Positions 1 through 7,316 of a stretch of 13,153 bases of DNA are shown in pieces; positions within the stretch are counted from its first letter, which is position 1; every line of letters begins with the position of its first letter. The position numbers and the translations under genes are program-made. This DNA comes from Oscillospiraceae bacterium. GTDB lineage: Bacteria > Bacillota > Clostridia > Oscillospirales > Oscillospiraceae. Under the pieces are notes generated by a model that was not told where the DNA came from, did no database searches, and worked only from the letters and a program-made list of their open reading frames with translations. The DNA is taken from positions 1 to 13,153 of the forward strand of contig JAEDJR010000036.1 in the NCBI GenBank assembly GCA_016296235.1, given 5' to 3'.

Positions 1-354
1 GCCCTGCGGGAAAAGCAGCACCCGGCCAAGCGCAGCTTCCAGGCCATCCGCATCGCCGTCAACGACGAGCTGGGCAGCGTGGAGCGGATGCTGAACGACG
101 CCATGGACCGGCTGAACCCCGGCGGCCGTCTGGCGGTCATCACCTTCCACTCCCTGGAGGACCGGATTGTGAAAAACGCCATGCAGCAGGCCGCCCGGGG
201 CTGCACCTGTCCGCCGGAATTCCCGGTGTGCGTCTGCGGGAAGAAGCCTAAGGTCAAAATTCTCACCCGGAAGCCCATTGTCTCCGGGGAGAAAGAGCTG
301 AATGAAAACCCCAGAGCCCGCAGCGCCAAGCTGAGAGTGGCAGAGGCGTTATAA
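1..354 (+). CDS. rsmH: 16S rRNA (cytosine(1402)-N(4))-methyltransferase RsmH, C-terminal part
   Basis: The frame is open from base 1 and ends at TAA 352-354, giving the last 117 residues of a protein that is usually about 310 residues long; the 5' part lies outside the window. RsmH (MraW) uses S-adenosylmethionine to methylate N4 of C1402 in 16S rRNA. Visible family signatures are HPAKRSFQAIRIAVNDEL near the left edge, VITFHSLEDRIVK around codons 46-58, a cysteine cluster (CTCPPEFPVCVCGKK) and the C-terminal NPRARSAKLRVAE. The first in-frame ATG at 88 is internal, so the region was read from base 1. It is normally the second gene of the dcw cluster, after mraZ, and it sits 24 bases before the ftsL-like gene, so the two are probably cotranscribed. 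Identification is secure. Confidence 0.96.
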   Translation, partial: ALREKQHPAKRSFQAIRIAVNDELGSVERMLNDAMDRLNPGGRLAVITFHSLEDRIVKNAMQQAARGCTCPPEFPVCVCGKKPKVKILTRKPIVSGEKELNENPRARSAKLRVAEAL

Positions 355-378
355 CCGCACGCTGGAAAGGAGCCAATC

Positions 379-894
379 ATGGCAAGAAGAAATCAATATG
401 ATATGGACGGCTCCGTCGCCTATAATCTTTATACCAACGGTTCCACCGCGCCGGAAATACAGCACCCCGGTCTGCCGGAGGAACGGCAGCTTCCCCGGAA
501 GCGCCAGCGGGTCAAGGCCAAGACGGCGGTTGCGCCGGTGGCGGTGCTGGGCATGATGGTGGTGGCGTGCATGCTGATTCTGGTGGTGTTCGGCTATGTG
601 CAGCTGTACGAGGCCACGGAGCATGTCAGCGACCTCAATAGCGAATTGACCGCGCTGCAGAAGGAGCAGGTGGTTCTGGAGAGCCTCTATGAGGGCAGCA
701 TCGACCTGGATTACATCGAGGAGCGGGCCACGGAGCTGGGCCTGGGCGTTCCCACCCGGGAGCAGACGGTCTACCTCAACCTCTCCGGCTCTGACCGTGC
801 GGAAATCTACGCCGTGGAAAAGACCAATCTGATCCAGCGGATCCTCCAGGCTATCCGGAACAGCGCCAGCGGATTGGTAGAATATCTGTCCTGA
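379..894 (+). CDS. ftsL: FtsL-like cell division protein (bitopic membrane protein)
   Basis: This 171-residue protein starts at ATG 379, with AAGGAG at 367-372 as ribosome binding site. It has a charged, basic cytoplasmic N-terminus (residues 1-50, ending KRQRVKAK), one membrane helix (about 51-73), then a heptad-like coiled-coil segment (about 75-105). Next comes a DYIEERATELGLGVPTREQ stretch (111-129), typical of the FtsL/DivIC fold in which a helix is followed by a short conserved beta segment. FtsL forms a trimer with FtsB/DivIC and FtsQ/DivIB outside the membrane and activates the FtsW-PBP synthase. Sequence conservation in this family is weak, so the call rests on topology, the C-terminal motif and the invariant position between rsmH and the PBP gene. 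The N-terminal extension is longer than in E. coli FtsL (about 121 residues in all). No FtsB/DivIC gene is present here. Confidence 0.85.
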   Translation: MARRNQYDMDGSVAYNLYTNGSTAPEIQHPGLPEERQLPRKRQRVKAKTAVAPVAVLGMMVVACMLILVVFGYVQLYEATEHVSDLNSELTALQKEQVVLESLYEGSIDLDYIEERATELGLGVPTREQTVYLNLSGSDRAEIYAVEKTNLIQRILQAIRNSASGLVEYLS

Positions 895-910
895 GGATAC
901 GATAGAATGT

Positions 911-961
911 AGCAGGTCAATCAGGCAGGGCGGCGCCTCAGGTTGCCGCCCTGCTCCTGCT
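911..961 (+). repeat. Large hairpin in the ftsL-PBP spacer
   Basis: The 90-base spacer holds a perfect 10-bp inverted repeat: GCAGGGCGGC at 925-934 and GCCGCCCTGC at 945-954, separated by 10 bases. A second, outer pair, AGCAGG at 911-916 and CCTGCT at 956-961, can close around it, leaving an 8-base bulge on one side and 1 base on the other. There is no T-run after it, so it does not look like a standard intrinsic terminator. It ends 8 bases before the GGAAAGGA ribosome binding site of the PBP gene. It could act as an RNA processing or stability element, or as a translational buffer between ftsL and the PBP gene. The structure is visible; the role is inference. Confidence 0.6.
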
Positions 962-984
962 GAGTAACGGAAAGGATACCGGAT

Positions 985-3387
985 ATGGCACGCAGACCCC
1001 GTAACATGAAAGCAAAACGCCAGGCCGGCTCCGCCAGGGAGCGGGCCAACCGAACGATCTTGAGCCGCACATTGATCTTGATGATTTTGTGTGGCGTTGT
1101 TCTTTTTATCCCGCTGATCGCCACGCTGTATCAGTTGATGATCCGGGATCACGATAAGTATGAGGAAATGGCCATCCGGAACCAGACCCGCAGCACGTCG
1201 CTGACGGCCTCCCGTGGGGTGGTGTATGACCGGAACATGAACATTCTGGCGTCCTCTGCCACGGTGGAAACCATTTTCCTGGATCCCAACGCCATTCAGA
1301 CAGCCCAGAAAGCGGAGGAGGAGAAGCGGCTGGCCGGCAAGCAGTATAACGCCTGCCGTTCCGTGGACTTCATTGCCCGGGGACTCAGCGAGATTTTGGA
1401 TGTGGACGCGGAGTTCGTCCGGGAGCAGGCGGCCGATACGGCCTATTATTACAAGGTGGTCAAGCGCAAGGTGCCGGAGGAGACGGCCCAGGAGGTGCGC
1501 AAATTCATCAATGACAACGATCTGACGGGCCTGGTGAACCTGGAGATGGACTCCCAGCGGTACTACCCCTACGGTTCCCTGGCGGGGCAGATTCTGGGCT
1601 TTGTCCGGTCGGACAATGTGGGCGCCGAGGGCCTGGAGGCCTACTACGACGCCACCCTGACGGGCAACGCCGGCGCCATTATCACCACCAAGGGCAACCA
1701 TGGCACGGAGATGCTCTATACCTACGAGAAATACTATGACGCCTCCGACGGCAACTCTCTGGTGCTGACCCTGGATGTGACGGCCCAGTATTACCTGGAA
1801 AAGAACCTGGAGGAGGCCATGGAGCGCTATGACGTGCTCAACGGCGCCTGCGGACTGGTCATGGACGTCAACACCGGCGAAATCCTGGCCATGGCAACCC
1901 TGGGCGGCTATGATCCCAACAATTACCAGGAGATCTATGACGACGAGCTTCGTCAGGAGCTGGACCGGCAGTATCAGGAGGCCCTGCGGCTGGACGAAAA
2001 GAGTCAGGCTTATACCGACGCCATCGCCGCCTACAATGCCGCCATGGCCACGGCCCGCCTGCGGCAGTGGCGCAACCGCTGCGTCTCGGACGGCTATGAA
2101 CCCGGCTCCACCTTCAAGCTCATCACCCTGTCCTCGGCCCTGGATTCCGGCGCGGTGACGGAGAATACCACCTTTGTCTGCAACGGCACCGGCCATAAGT
2201 TTGCCAACCGTGACCAGCCGGTGGACTGCTGGAAGCTGATCGGCCACGGTCAGGAGACCACCATGGAGGCCCTGGGCAATTCCTGCAACCCGGCCTTTGC
2301 CACCATGGGCGTCTATATGGGCGACGAGACGTTCTATCAGTATATCAAGAACTTCGGCTTCCTGGAGCTGACCGGCGTGGATCTGCCCGGCGAGGCCAAA
2401 GGCGTGTTTTTCAGCCATGACGATTTCTGCGGCGTCTCCCAGGCGTCGATGATTTCCACCACCTTCGGCCAGACCTTCCGTATCACGCCCATTCAGCTGG
2501 CGCGGGCGGTGGCGGCCGTGGTCAACGGCGGCTATCTGCTGGAGCCGTATATTGTCAAGGAGGTCCAGGACGCCGACGGAAACGTGGTGCAGAAGAATGA
2601 GACCACGGTGCTGCGCCAGGTCATCAGTGAGGAGACCTCCGCCGCCATGCGGACCATGATGGAGTACGTCGTCACCGATGGTACGGCCAGCAAGGCGAAG
2701 GTGCCCGGCTACCGGGTGGGCGGCAAGACCGGAACATCGGAAAAAATGGACGTCTACGATGAATTCGGCAAGCTGGTGGACGATAAAATCTGTTCCTTTG
2801 TGGGCGTAGCGCCCATCAATGATCCAAAATATGTGGTGCTGGTGGTGCTGGATACGCCCAACAAGCAGACCAACACCGGCCTCATCGGCGGCGGCGCCAT
2901 GGCCGCTCCCACGGTGGGCACCATTATGGCGGACATTCTGCCCTATCTCGGCATTGAACCCGATTACAGCGACGCGGATCTGAACCTGATTACCCTGTCC
3001 ATGCCCGATCTGGCAGGCATGACGGAGGCGGAGGCGGCGGAGATCCTCTCGGAAAAGAGCTTCACCTACCGCAAGGTGGGCGAAGGCGCGGTGGTCATGG
3101 ATCAGATTCCGGCCGCCGGCGCTATGATCCCCGGCAAGTCCCAGGTGGTGCTGTACTTCAACCAGGACGCGCCCGACGACTTGGTGGAGGTGCCGGATTT
3201 CATGGGCATGACCATGTTCAACGCCAACTACCTGGCCACCAACGGCGGCGTCTATATGCTGGTGACCGGCGCCAACAAGGACGATATGTATACCACGGTC
3301 ACCTATCAGAATCCCGCAGCGGGAACCATGGTGCCCAGAGGCACCACGGTGACAGTGGAGTTTACGGACCACTCTGCCGGCGACTGA
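985..3387 (+). CDS. Class B penicillin-binding protein (SpoVD/FtsI type) with two PASTA domains
   Basis: This 800-residue transpeptidase cross-links peptidoglycan at the septum or, in SpoVD-type proteins, the spore cortex. It has a basic N-terminus, one membrane helix (about 29-53) and a class B dimerisation region (about 74-235). The penicillin-binding domain carries all three active-site motifs: STFK with Ser375 and Lys378, SCN at 433-435, and KTG at 581-583. Two C-terminal PASTA domains follow (about 671-726 and 732-796). Between GGYDPNN and the RNR preceding the active-site serine lie about 49 residues, rich in Gln, Glu, Ala and Tyr, where E. coli FtsI has about 9. The start is ATG 985, with GGAAAGGA at 969-976. 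Position before murE matches spoVD in Bacillus and ftsI in E. coli. The sequence alone does not show whether it serves division, sporulation or both. Confidence 0.95.
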   Translation: MARRPRNMKAKRQAGSARERANRTILSRTLILMILCGVVLFIPLIATLYQLMIRDHDKYEEMAIRNQTRSTSLTASRGVVYDRNMNILASSATVETIFLDPNAIQTAQKAEEEKRLAGKQYNACRSVDFIARGLSEILDVDAEFVREQAADTAYYYKVVKRKVPEETAQEVRKFINDNDLTGLVNLEMDSQRYYPYGSLAGQILGFVRSDNVGAEGLEAYYDATLTGNAGAIITTKGNHGTEMLYTYEKYYDASDGNSLVLTLDVTAQYYLEKNLEEAMERYDVLNGACGLVMDVNTGEILAMATLGGYDPNNYQEIYDDELRQELDRQYQEALRLDEKSQAYTDAIAAYNAAMATARLRQWRNRCVSDGYEPGSTFKLITLSSALDSGAVTENTTFVCNGTGHKFANRDQPVDCWKLIGHGQETTMEALGNSCNPAFATMGVYMGDETFYQYIKNFGFLELTGVDLPGEAKGVFFSHDDFCGVSQASMISTTFGQTFRITPIQLARAVAAVVNGGYLLEPYIVKEVQDADGNVVQKNETTVLRQVISEETSAAMRTMMEYVVTDGTASKAKVPGYRVGGKTGTSEKMDVYDEFGKLVDDKICSFVGVAPINDPKYVVLVVLDTPNKQTNTGLIGGGAMAAPTVGTIMADILPYLGIEPDYSDADLNLITLSMPDLAGMTEAEAAEILSEKSFTYRKVGEGAVVMDQIPAAGAMIPGKSQVVLYFNQDAPDDLVEVPDFMGMTMFNANYLATNGGVYMLVTGANKDDMYTTVTYQNPAAGTMVPRGTTVTVEFTDHSAGD

Positions 3388-3404
3388 TTTTACGGAGGTA
3401 CTTC

Positions 3405-4850
3405 ATGAAACTCAAGGATTTGCTCCGGGGGCTGACGCCCCTGGAGGTTCACGCGGATCTGGAGCAGGACATCACCGGGATCTGCTATGATTCCCGTCAG
3501 GTGCAGCCCGGCGGCCTGTTCGTGGCCATCCCCGGCTTTGCAGCCGACGGCCACCGGTTTATTCCCATGGCCCGGGAGAAGGGCGCGGCGGTGGTGTTCT
3601 GCCAGGAACGGCCCCAGGGGCCCGGCAGCTATGTGCTGCTGCCCGATACCCGGGAGGCCCTGGCGCTGGCCAGCGCCAACTGGTTCGGCCGGCCAGCGGA
3701 GCACATGACCATGATCGGCTTCACCGGCACCAACGGAAAGACCACCAGCACCTACCTGCTCAAGCATATTCTGGAGCGAACCCTGGGGGCCAAAGTGGGG
3801 CTGGTGGGAACCATCCAGAATATGATCGGCGACCAGGTGCTGCACACGGAGCGGACCACCCCGGAGAGCTATGACCTGCAGGCCCTGTTCCGCCGGATGC
3901 TGGACGCCGGCTGCACCCATGTGATTATGGAGGTTTCCTCCCACGCCCTGGCCCTGCACCGGGTGGCCGGCATTCCCTTTGAGACCGGCGTGTTCACCAA
4001 CCTGACCCAGGATCACCTGGACTTCCACAAGACCATGGAGGAATACCGCAAGGCCAAGTCCATGCTCTTCTCCATGAGCCGCCATGGCGTCATCAATCTG
4101 GATGACCCGGCAGCGGAGAAGATGCTGGCCGAGGCCAGGTGCCCGGTGCTGACCTATTCCGCCAACGGCCCGGCAGATCTGTCGGCCCGGGCGGTGGAGC
4201 TGCATCCCCACCAGGTGGCCTTCCTGGCCGCTTATCAGAACCGGCAGGTACCGGCCACGTTGGGAATTCCCGGCAAATTTTCCGTGTACAACGCCCTGTC
4301 CGTCCTGGGGGCTGCCCTGACCCTCGGCGTCAGCCTGGAGGACGCGGCGGATGCCCTGGCCACGGCCCGGGGCGTCAAGGGCAGGGCAGAGGTGGTTCCC
4401 ACTCCGGGTAAGGAATACACGGTGCTCATCGACTATTCCCACACGCCGGACAGCCTGGAAAACATCCTGAACACCGTCCGGGAGTTCTCCCGCGGCCGGG
4501 TCATTGCGGTCTTTGGCTGCGGCGGCGACCGGGACCCCATCAAGCGGCCCATCATGGGCGAAATTGCGGCCCGGCTGGCCGACGTGGTGGTGGTGACCTC
4601 GGACAATCCCCGCACAGAGGATCCCATGAAGATCATCGATCAAATTCTGGAGGGCGTCCGGCGGCTGGATACGCCCTGCACGGTTATAGAAAACCGCCGG
4701 CAGGCCATCCGCTGGGCCATGGACAACGCCGCCGCCGGAGACGTGATCGTCCTGGCCGGCAAGGGTCATGAGACCTACCAGGAAATCGGACACGAAAAAT
4801 TCCATCTGGATGAGCGGGAGGAAGTCGCCGCCCACCTGATGGGGAATTGA
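3405..4850 (+). CDS. murE: UDP-MurNAc-L-Ala-D-Glu--meso-diaminopimelate ligase MurE
   Basis: This 481-residue cytoplasmic ATP-dependent ligase adds the third residue of the stem peptide. The N-terminal domain contains the YDSRQVQPGGLFVAI segment (28-42). The ATP-binding P-loop is GTNGKTT at 108-114, followed by TTPES (151-155), the EVSSHAL segment (176-182) and NLTQDHLDFH (199-208). The likely carbamylated lysine is Lys218 in YRKAKSMLF. The C-terminal domain carries DYSHTPDSL (343-351) and DNPRTEDP at 400-407. DNPR is the family signature for meso-diaminopimelate; lysine-adding enzymes differ there. GKGHE is at 452-456. The length is normal. Start ATG 3405 has GGAGG at 3394-3398 and lies 17 bases after the PBP stop. 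Substrate choice is inferred from the motif and is fairly secure. Confidence 0.97.
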   Translation: MKLKDLLRGLTPLEVHADLEQDITGICYDSRQVQPGGLFVAIPGFAADGHRFIPMAREKGAAVVFCQERPQGPGSYVLLPDTREALALASANWFGRPAEHMTMIGFTGTNGKTTSTYLLKHILERTLGAKVGLVGTIQNMIGDQVLHTERTTPESYDLQALFRRMLDAGCTHVIMEVSSHALALHRVAGIPFETGVFTNLTQDHLDFHKTMEEYRKAKSMLFSMSRHGVINLDDPAAEKMLAEARCPVLTYSANGPADLSARAVELHPHQVAFLAAYQNRQVPATLGIPGKFSVYNALSVLGAALTLGVSLEDAADALATARGVKGRAEVVPTPGKEYTVLIDYSHTPDSLENILNTVREFSRGRVIAVFGCGGDRDPIKRPIMGEIAARLADVVVVTSDNPRTEDPMKIIDQILEGVRRLDTPCTVIENRRQAIRWAMDNAAAGDVIVLAGKGHETYQEIGHEKFHLDEREEVAAHLMGN

Positions 4851-4858
4851 GGAAGCCT

Positions 4859-6235
4859 ATGAAAGAGCTGACACTGAAACAACTGGCCCAATGGTGCGGC
4901 GGAACCGTCCAGCCTGCGGACGCGGATCCGGTGGTGACCGGGATTCGGCAGGATTCCCGGGACGTCCGTCCCGGCGATCTGTTCATCGCCATTACCGGCG
5001 AGCATTTTGACGGCCACCAGTTCGTGGCCAAGGCCCGGGAGGCCGGCGCCGCGGCGGCTCTGGTGAGCCATCCGGTGGAGGATTCTCTGCCGCAGATTGT
5101 GGTGAAGGATACGCTGCTGGCCTTTGGCGACATCGCCCGCGCCTACCGTCAGGCGTCCGGTGTGTCTGTGGTTGCCATCACCGGCAGTGTGGGCAAGACC
5201 ACCACCAAGGAAATGATCGCCTGCGTGCTGTCCGGAACATACAAGGTCGCCAAGACCCAGGGCAATCACAACAACAATCTGGGCCTGCCCATCACCATCA
5301 TGGAAATGCCGGCGGATACGGAGCTGGCCGTGCTGGAGCTGGGCATGAACCACTTCGGCGAGATGTCCTATCTCACCTCCATTGCCCGGCCCAACGTGGT
5401 GGTTATCACCAACATCGGCACCATGCACATCGAGCATCTGGGCACCCGGGAGGGCATTCTCAAGGCCAAGCTGGAGATCATGCAGGGCATCCAGCCCGAC
5501 GGCGTGGCGGTGTTCAACGGCGACGAGCCGCTGCTGTGGAACCTGCGGGAGGGCAAGCACCGCCGGGTCTATTTCGGCATGGAGAACGACCGCTGCGACG
5601 TGCTGGCGGAGGACGTGCGGCAGATGGACGGCGGCGTGTATTTCACGGTCCGCGGTCTGGGACAGCGGTTCCAGGTCTATGTGCCCCAGGAGGGACGGCA
5701 CACGGTCTATAACGCCCTGGCGGCCATCACCGTGGGCCTGCTGCAGGAGATTTCGCCGGAGACGATCCAGTATCAGCTGGGCCTGTTCCACAACACCGGC
5801 ATGCGGCAGCGGATTTATGAGGAGCGGGGCTTCACCATCATCGAGGACTGCTACAATGCCGGTCCCGAATCCATGGAAGCCGCCCTGCGGGTTCTGGCGG
5901 AGCGTCCGTGCCAGGGCCGGCGGATTGCGGTTCTGGGCGATATGCTGGAGCTGGGCAGCCGTGCCATGGCGGAGCACTACCGTGTGGGACGGCTGGCGGC
6001 CGTGGCGGCGGATCTGGTCCTGGCCTACGGCCATCATTCCGAACGGATCATCACCGGCGCTGTCACCGGCGGCATGAGCCCCAAATGCACTCTGCACTTC
6101 AACGACAAGGGGGAGATGGCCGACGCCCTGCGCCGTCTGGCCCGGCCCGGCGACATCCTGCTGTTCAAGGGCAGCCGCGGTATGAAAATGGAGCAGGTGC
6201 TTCAGGATTTTCTGGCAGAAAAAACTGACGGTTGA
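4859..6235 (+). CDS. murF: UDP-MurNAc-tripeptide--D-alanyl-D-alanine ligase MurF
   Basis: MurF joins D-Ala-D-Ala to the tripeptide, finishing the UDP-MurNAc-pentapeptide. I chose ATG 4859 (458 residues): a ribosome binding site GAGGAA lies at 4849-4854 and MKELTLKQLAQ fits the usual MurF N-terminus. An in-frame TTG at 4847, overlapping the murE stop, would add only four residues and lose the ribosome binding site. Motifs are the N-terminal DSRDVRPGDLFIAI (32-45), P-loop GSVGKTT (109-115), NHNNNLGLP (136-144), ELGMNHFGEM (160-169), the probable carbamylated Lys204, DCYNAGPESM (330-339), LGDMLELG (359-366) and KGSRGMKME (437-445). Only 8 bases separate it from murE, and its first domain is clearly paralogous to that of MurE, so tight coupling is likely. 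Its TGA stop is part of the mraY -35 box. Confidence 0.97.
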   Translation: MKELTLKQLAQWCGGTVQPADADPVVTGIRQDSRDVRPGDLFIAITGEHFDGHQFVAKAREAGAAAALVSHPVEDSLPQIVVKDTLLAFGDIARAYRQASGVSVVAITGSVGKTTTKEMIACVLSGTYKVAKTQGNHNNNLGLPITIMEMPADTELAVLELGMNHFGEMSYLTSIARPNVVVITNIGTMHIEHLGTREGILKAKLEIMQGIQPDGVAVFNGDEPLLWNLREGKHRRVYFGMENDRCDVLAEDVRQMDGGVYFTVRGLGQRFQVYVPQEGRHTVYNALAAITVGLLQEISPETIQYQLGLFHNTGMRQRIYEERGFTIIEDCYNAGPESMEAALRVLAERPCQGRRIAVLGDMLELGSRAMAEHYRVGRLAAVAADLVLAYGHHSERIITGAVTGGMSPKCTLHFNDKGEMADALRRLARPGDILLFKGSRGMKMEQVLQDFLAEKTDG

Positions 6236-6260
6236 CAATCCGGAAAAGATCGTCAATAAT
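6232..6260 (+). promoter_or_regulatory. Predicted sigma-A promoter of mraY, overlapping the murF stop codon
   Basis: A perfect -35 hexamer TTGACA (6232-6237) is followed after exactly 17 bases by AATAAT (6255-6260), a 5 of 6 match to TATAAT. The murF TGA (6233-6235) lies inside the -35 box. The surrounding 60 bases are AT-rich against GC-rich coding DNA. Transcription would start near 6267, about 36 bases before mraY. It would allow mraY and the following genes to be expressed independently of the upstream operon. Activity is predicted only. Confidence 0.75.
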
Positions 6261-6268
6261 ATCCAATT

Positions 6269-6280
6269 GTGAAATTTCAC
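6269..6280 (+). promoter_or_regulatory. Perfect 12-bp palindrome at the predicted mraY transcription start
   Basis: GTGAAATTTCAC at 6269-6280 is a perfect 12-bp palindrome located 9-20 bases after the predicted -10 box, so it falls at about +3 to +14. That position is typical of a repressor operator. As RNA it has no loop to make a good hairpin, which favours a DNA-binding-protein site. No regulator gene is present in the window. Its role as an operator is inference from position and symmetry; chance in an AT-rich stretch is possible. Confidence 0.45.
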
Positions 6281-6302
6281 CTGTTCGAAGGAGAGTAACC
6301 CC

Positions 6303-7283
6303 ATGCCTATCATCATCACCGTTGTTGTGAGCTTTCTTCTGTCGGTCCTGCTGGGCCGCGTTCTCATACCCGCCCTGCACGCCCTGAAGGCAGGCCAGTC
6401 CATCCGGGAAATCGGCCCCAAGTGGCACAATATCAAGCAGGGGACGCCCACCATGGGAGGCCTGATGTTCATCGCGGCAGCGGTGGTCTGTGTGGTGGCA
6501 GGCGGCTGGACAGCCATGCTGGCGGGCACCTATGAGCACCTGATGGTGCTGGGCTTTTCTCTGGTTTTCGGCGCCATCGGCTTTGCGGATGACTTTGTCA
6601 AGGTCCGGATGAAGCGGAATCTGGGTCTCACGGCCCTGCAGAAGCTGATTCTGCAGCTGGCTGTGGCCCTTGCCTACCTGGCGCTGCTGCGCTGGAACGG
6701 CAATCTGACCGGCGAGATCTATATCCCGTTTTTCAACGTCTCCTGGCAGCTCAACTGGGTGGTCTATTTGCTGTTTGCCACCTTTGTCATCGTGGGCTGC
6801 GTCAACGCCGTCAATCTGACCGACGGCATCGACGGTCTGGCCAGCGGCGTCACGCTGCCGGTCATGGTGTTCTTCACCGTAACCGCCTGGTGCTGGGGCA
6901 GCGAGACCCTGGCCCTGTTCCCGGCGGCCCTGGTGGGCGGCCTGCTGGGCTTCCTGTGCTATAACTTCCACCCGGCCAAGGTGTTCATGGGCGACACCGG
7001 CTCCCTGTTCCTGGGCGGCGCCGTCTGCGGTATGGCCTTCGCCCTGGATATGCCCCTGATTCTGATCCTGGTGGGCATCATCTATATCATCGAGGCCCTG
7101 TCGGACATCATCCAGGTGCTCTATTTCAAGGCCACCCATGGCAAGCGGATCTTCCGCATGGCGCCGTTCCATCATCATCTGGAGATGGGCGGCTGGAGTG
7201 AGATCAAAATTTTCAGCGTTTTTACCGGCATCACAGTGCTGATGTGCGTTCTGGCCTGGCTTGGCATCATGAACCGTTTCTGA
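6303..7283 (+). CDS. mraY: Phospho-N-acetylmuramoyl-pentapeptide-transferase MraY
   Basis: MraY transfers phospho-MurNAc-pentapeptide from UDP to undecaprenyl phosphate, making lipid I on the inner face of the membrane. The protein has 326 residues and about ten hydrophobic helices, as expected. Diagnostic motifs are GPKWHNIKQGTPTMGG (38-53), FADDFVKVRMKRNLGLT (94-110) with the Asp96-Asp97 pair, NAVNLTDGIDGLASG (168-182), GDTGSLFLGG (230-239) with Asp231, and APFHHHLEMGGWSE (287-300) with the His cluster at 290-292. Start ATG 6303 is preceded by GAAGGAGAG at 6287-6294. It is separated from murF by a 67-base gap holding its own predicted promoter and a palindrome. In the classical gene order murD would follow; here ftsW follows directly. 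The identification is secure. Confidence 0.98.
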   Translation: MPIIITVVVSFLLSVLLGRVLIPALHALKAGQSIREIGPKWHNIKQGTPTMGGLMFIAAAVVCVVAGGWTAMLAGTYEHLMVLGFSLVFGAIGFADDFVKVRMKRNLGLTALQKLILQLAVALAYLALLRWNGNLTGEIYIPFFNVSWQLNWVVYLLFATFVIVGCVNAVNLTDGIDGLASGVTLPVMVFFTVTAWCWGSETLALFPAALVGGLLGFLCYNFHPAKVFMGDTGSLFLGGAVCGMAFALDMPLILILVGIIYIIEALSDIIQVLYFKATHGKRIFRMAPFHHHLEMGGWSEIKIFSVFTGITVLMCVLAWLGIMNRF

Positions 7284-7316
7284 TTGCTTCCCACTGCTTC
7301 CGGAAAGGAGCCTCCT

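Noticed and set aside
874..908. TTGGTA and TAGAAT as a promoter for the PBP gene
   Set aside because: The spacing is 23 bases, well outside the usual 16-19, and the -35 match is poor.
349..3372. A 1007-codon open frame on the minus strand opposite the ftsL and PBP genes
   Set aside because: Its translation is His/Gly/Val-rich with no recognisable domain, and the opposite strand encodes clear conserved proteins. Long antisense frames are expected in GC-rich DNA that seldom uses the codons TTA, CTA and TCA.
3390..4835. A 481-codon minus-strand frame opposite murE
   Set aside because: It mirrors murE almost exactly and has no protein-like features of its own.
4775..6529. A 584-codon minus-strand frame opposite murF
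   Set aside because: Same reasoning: no motif, and it runs across the murF-mraY gap and both gene ends as an antisense shadow.
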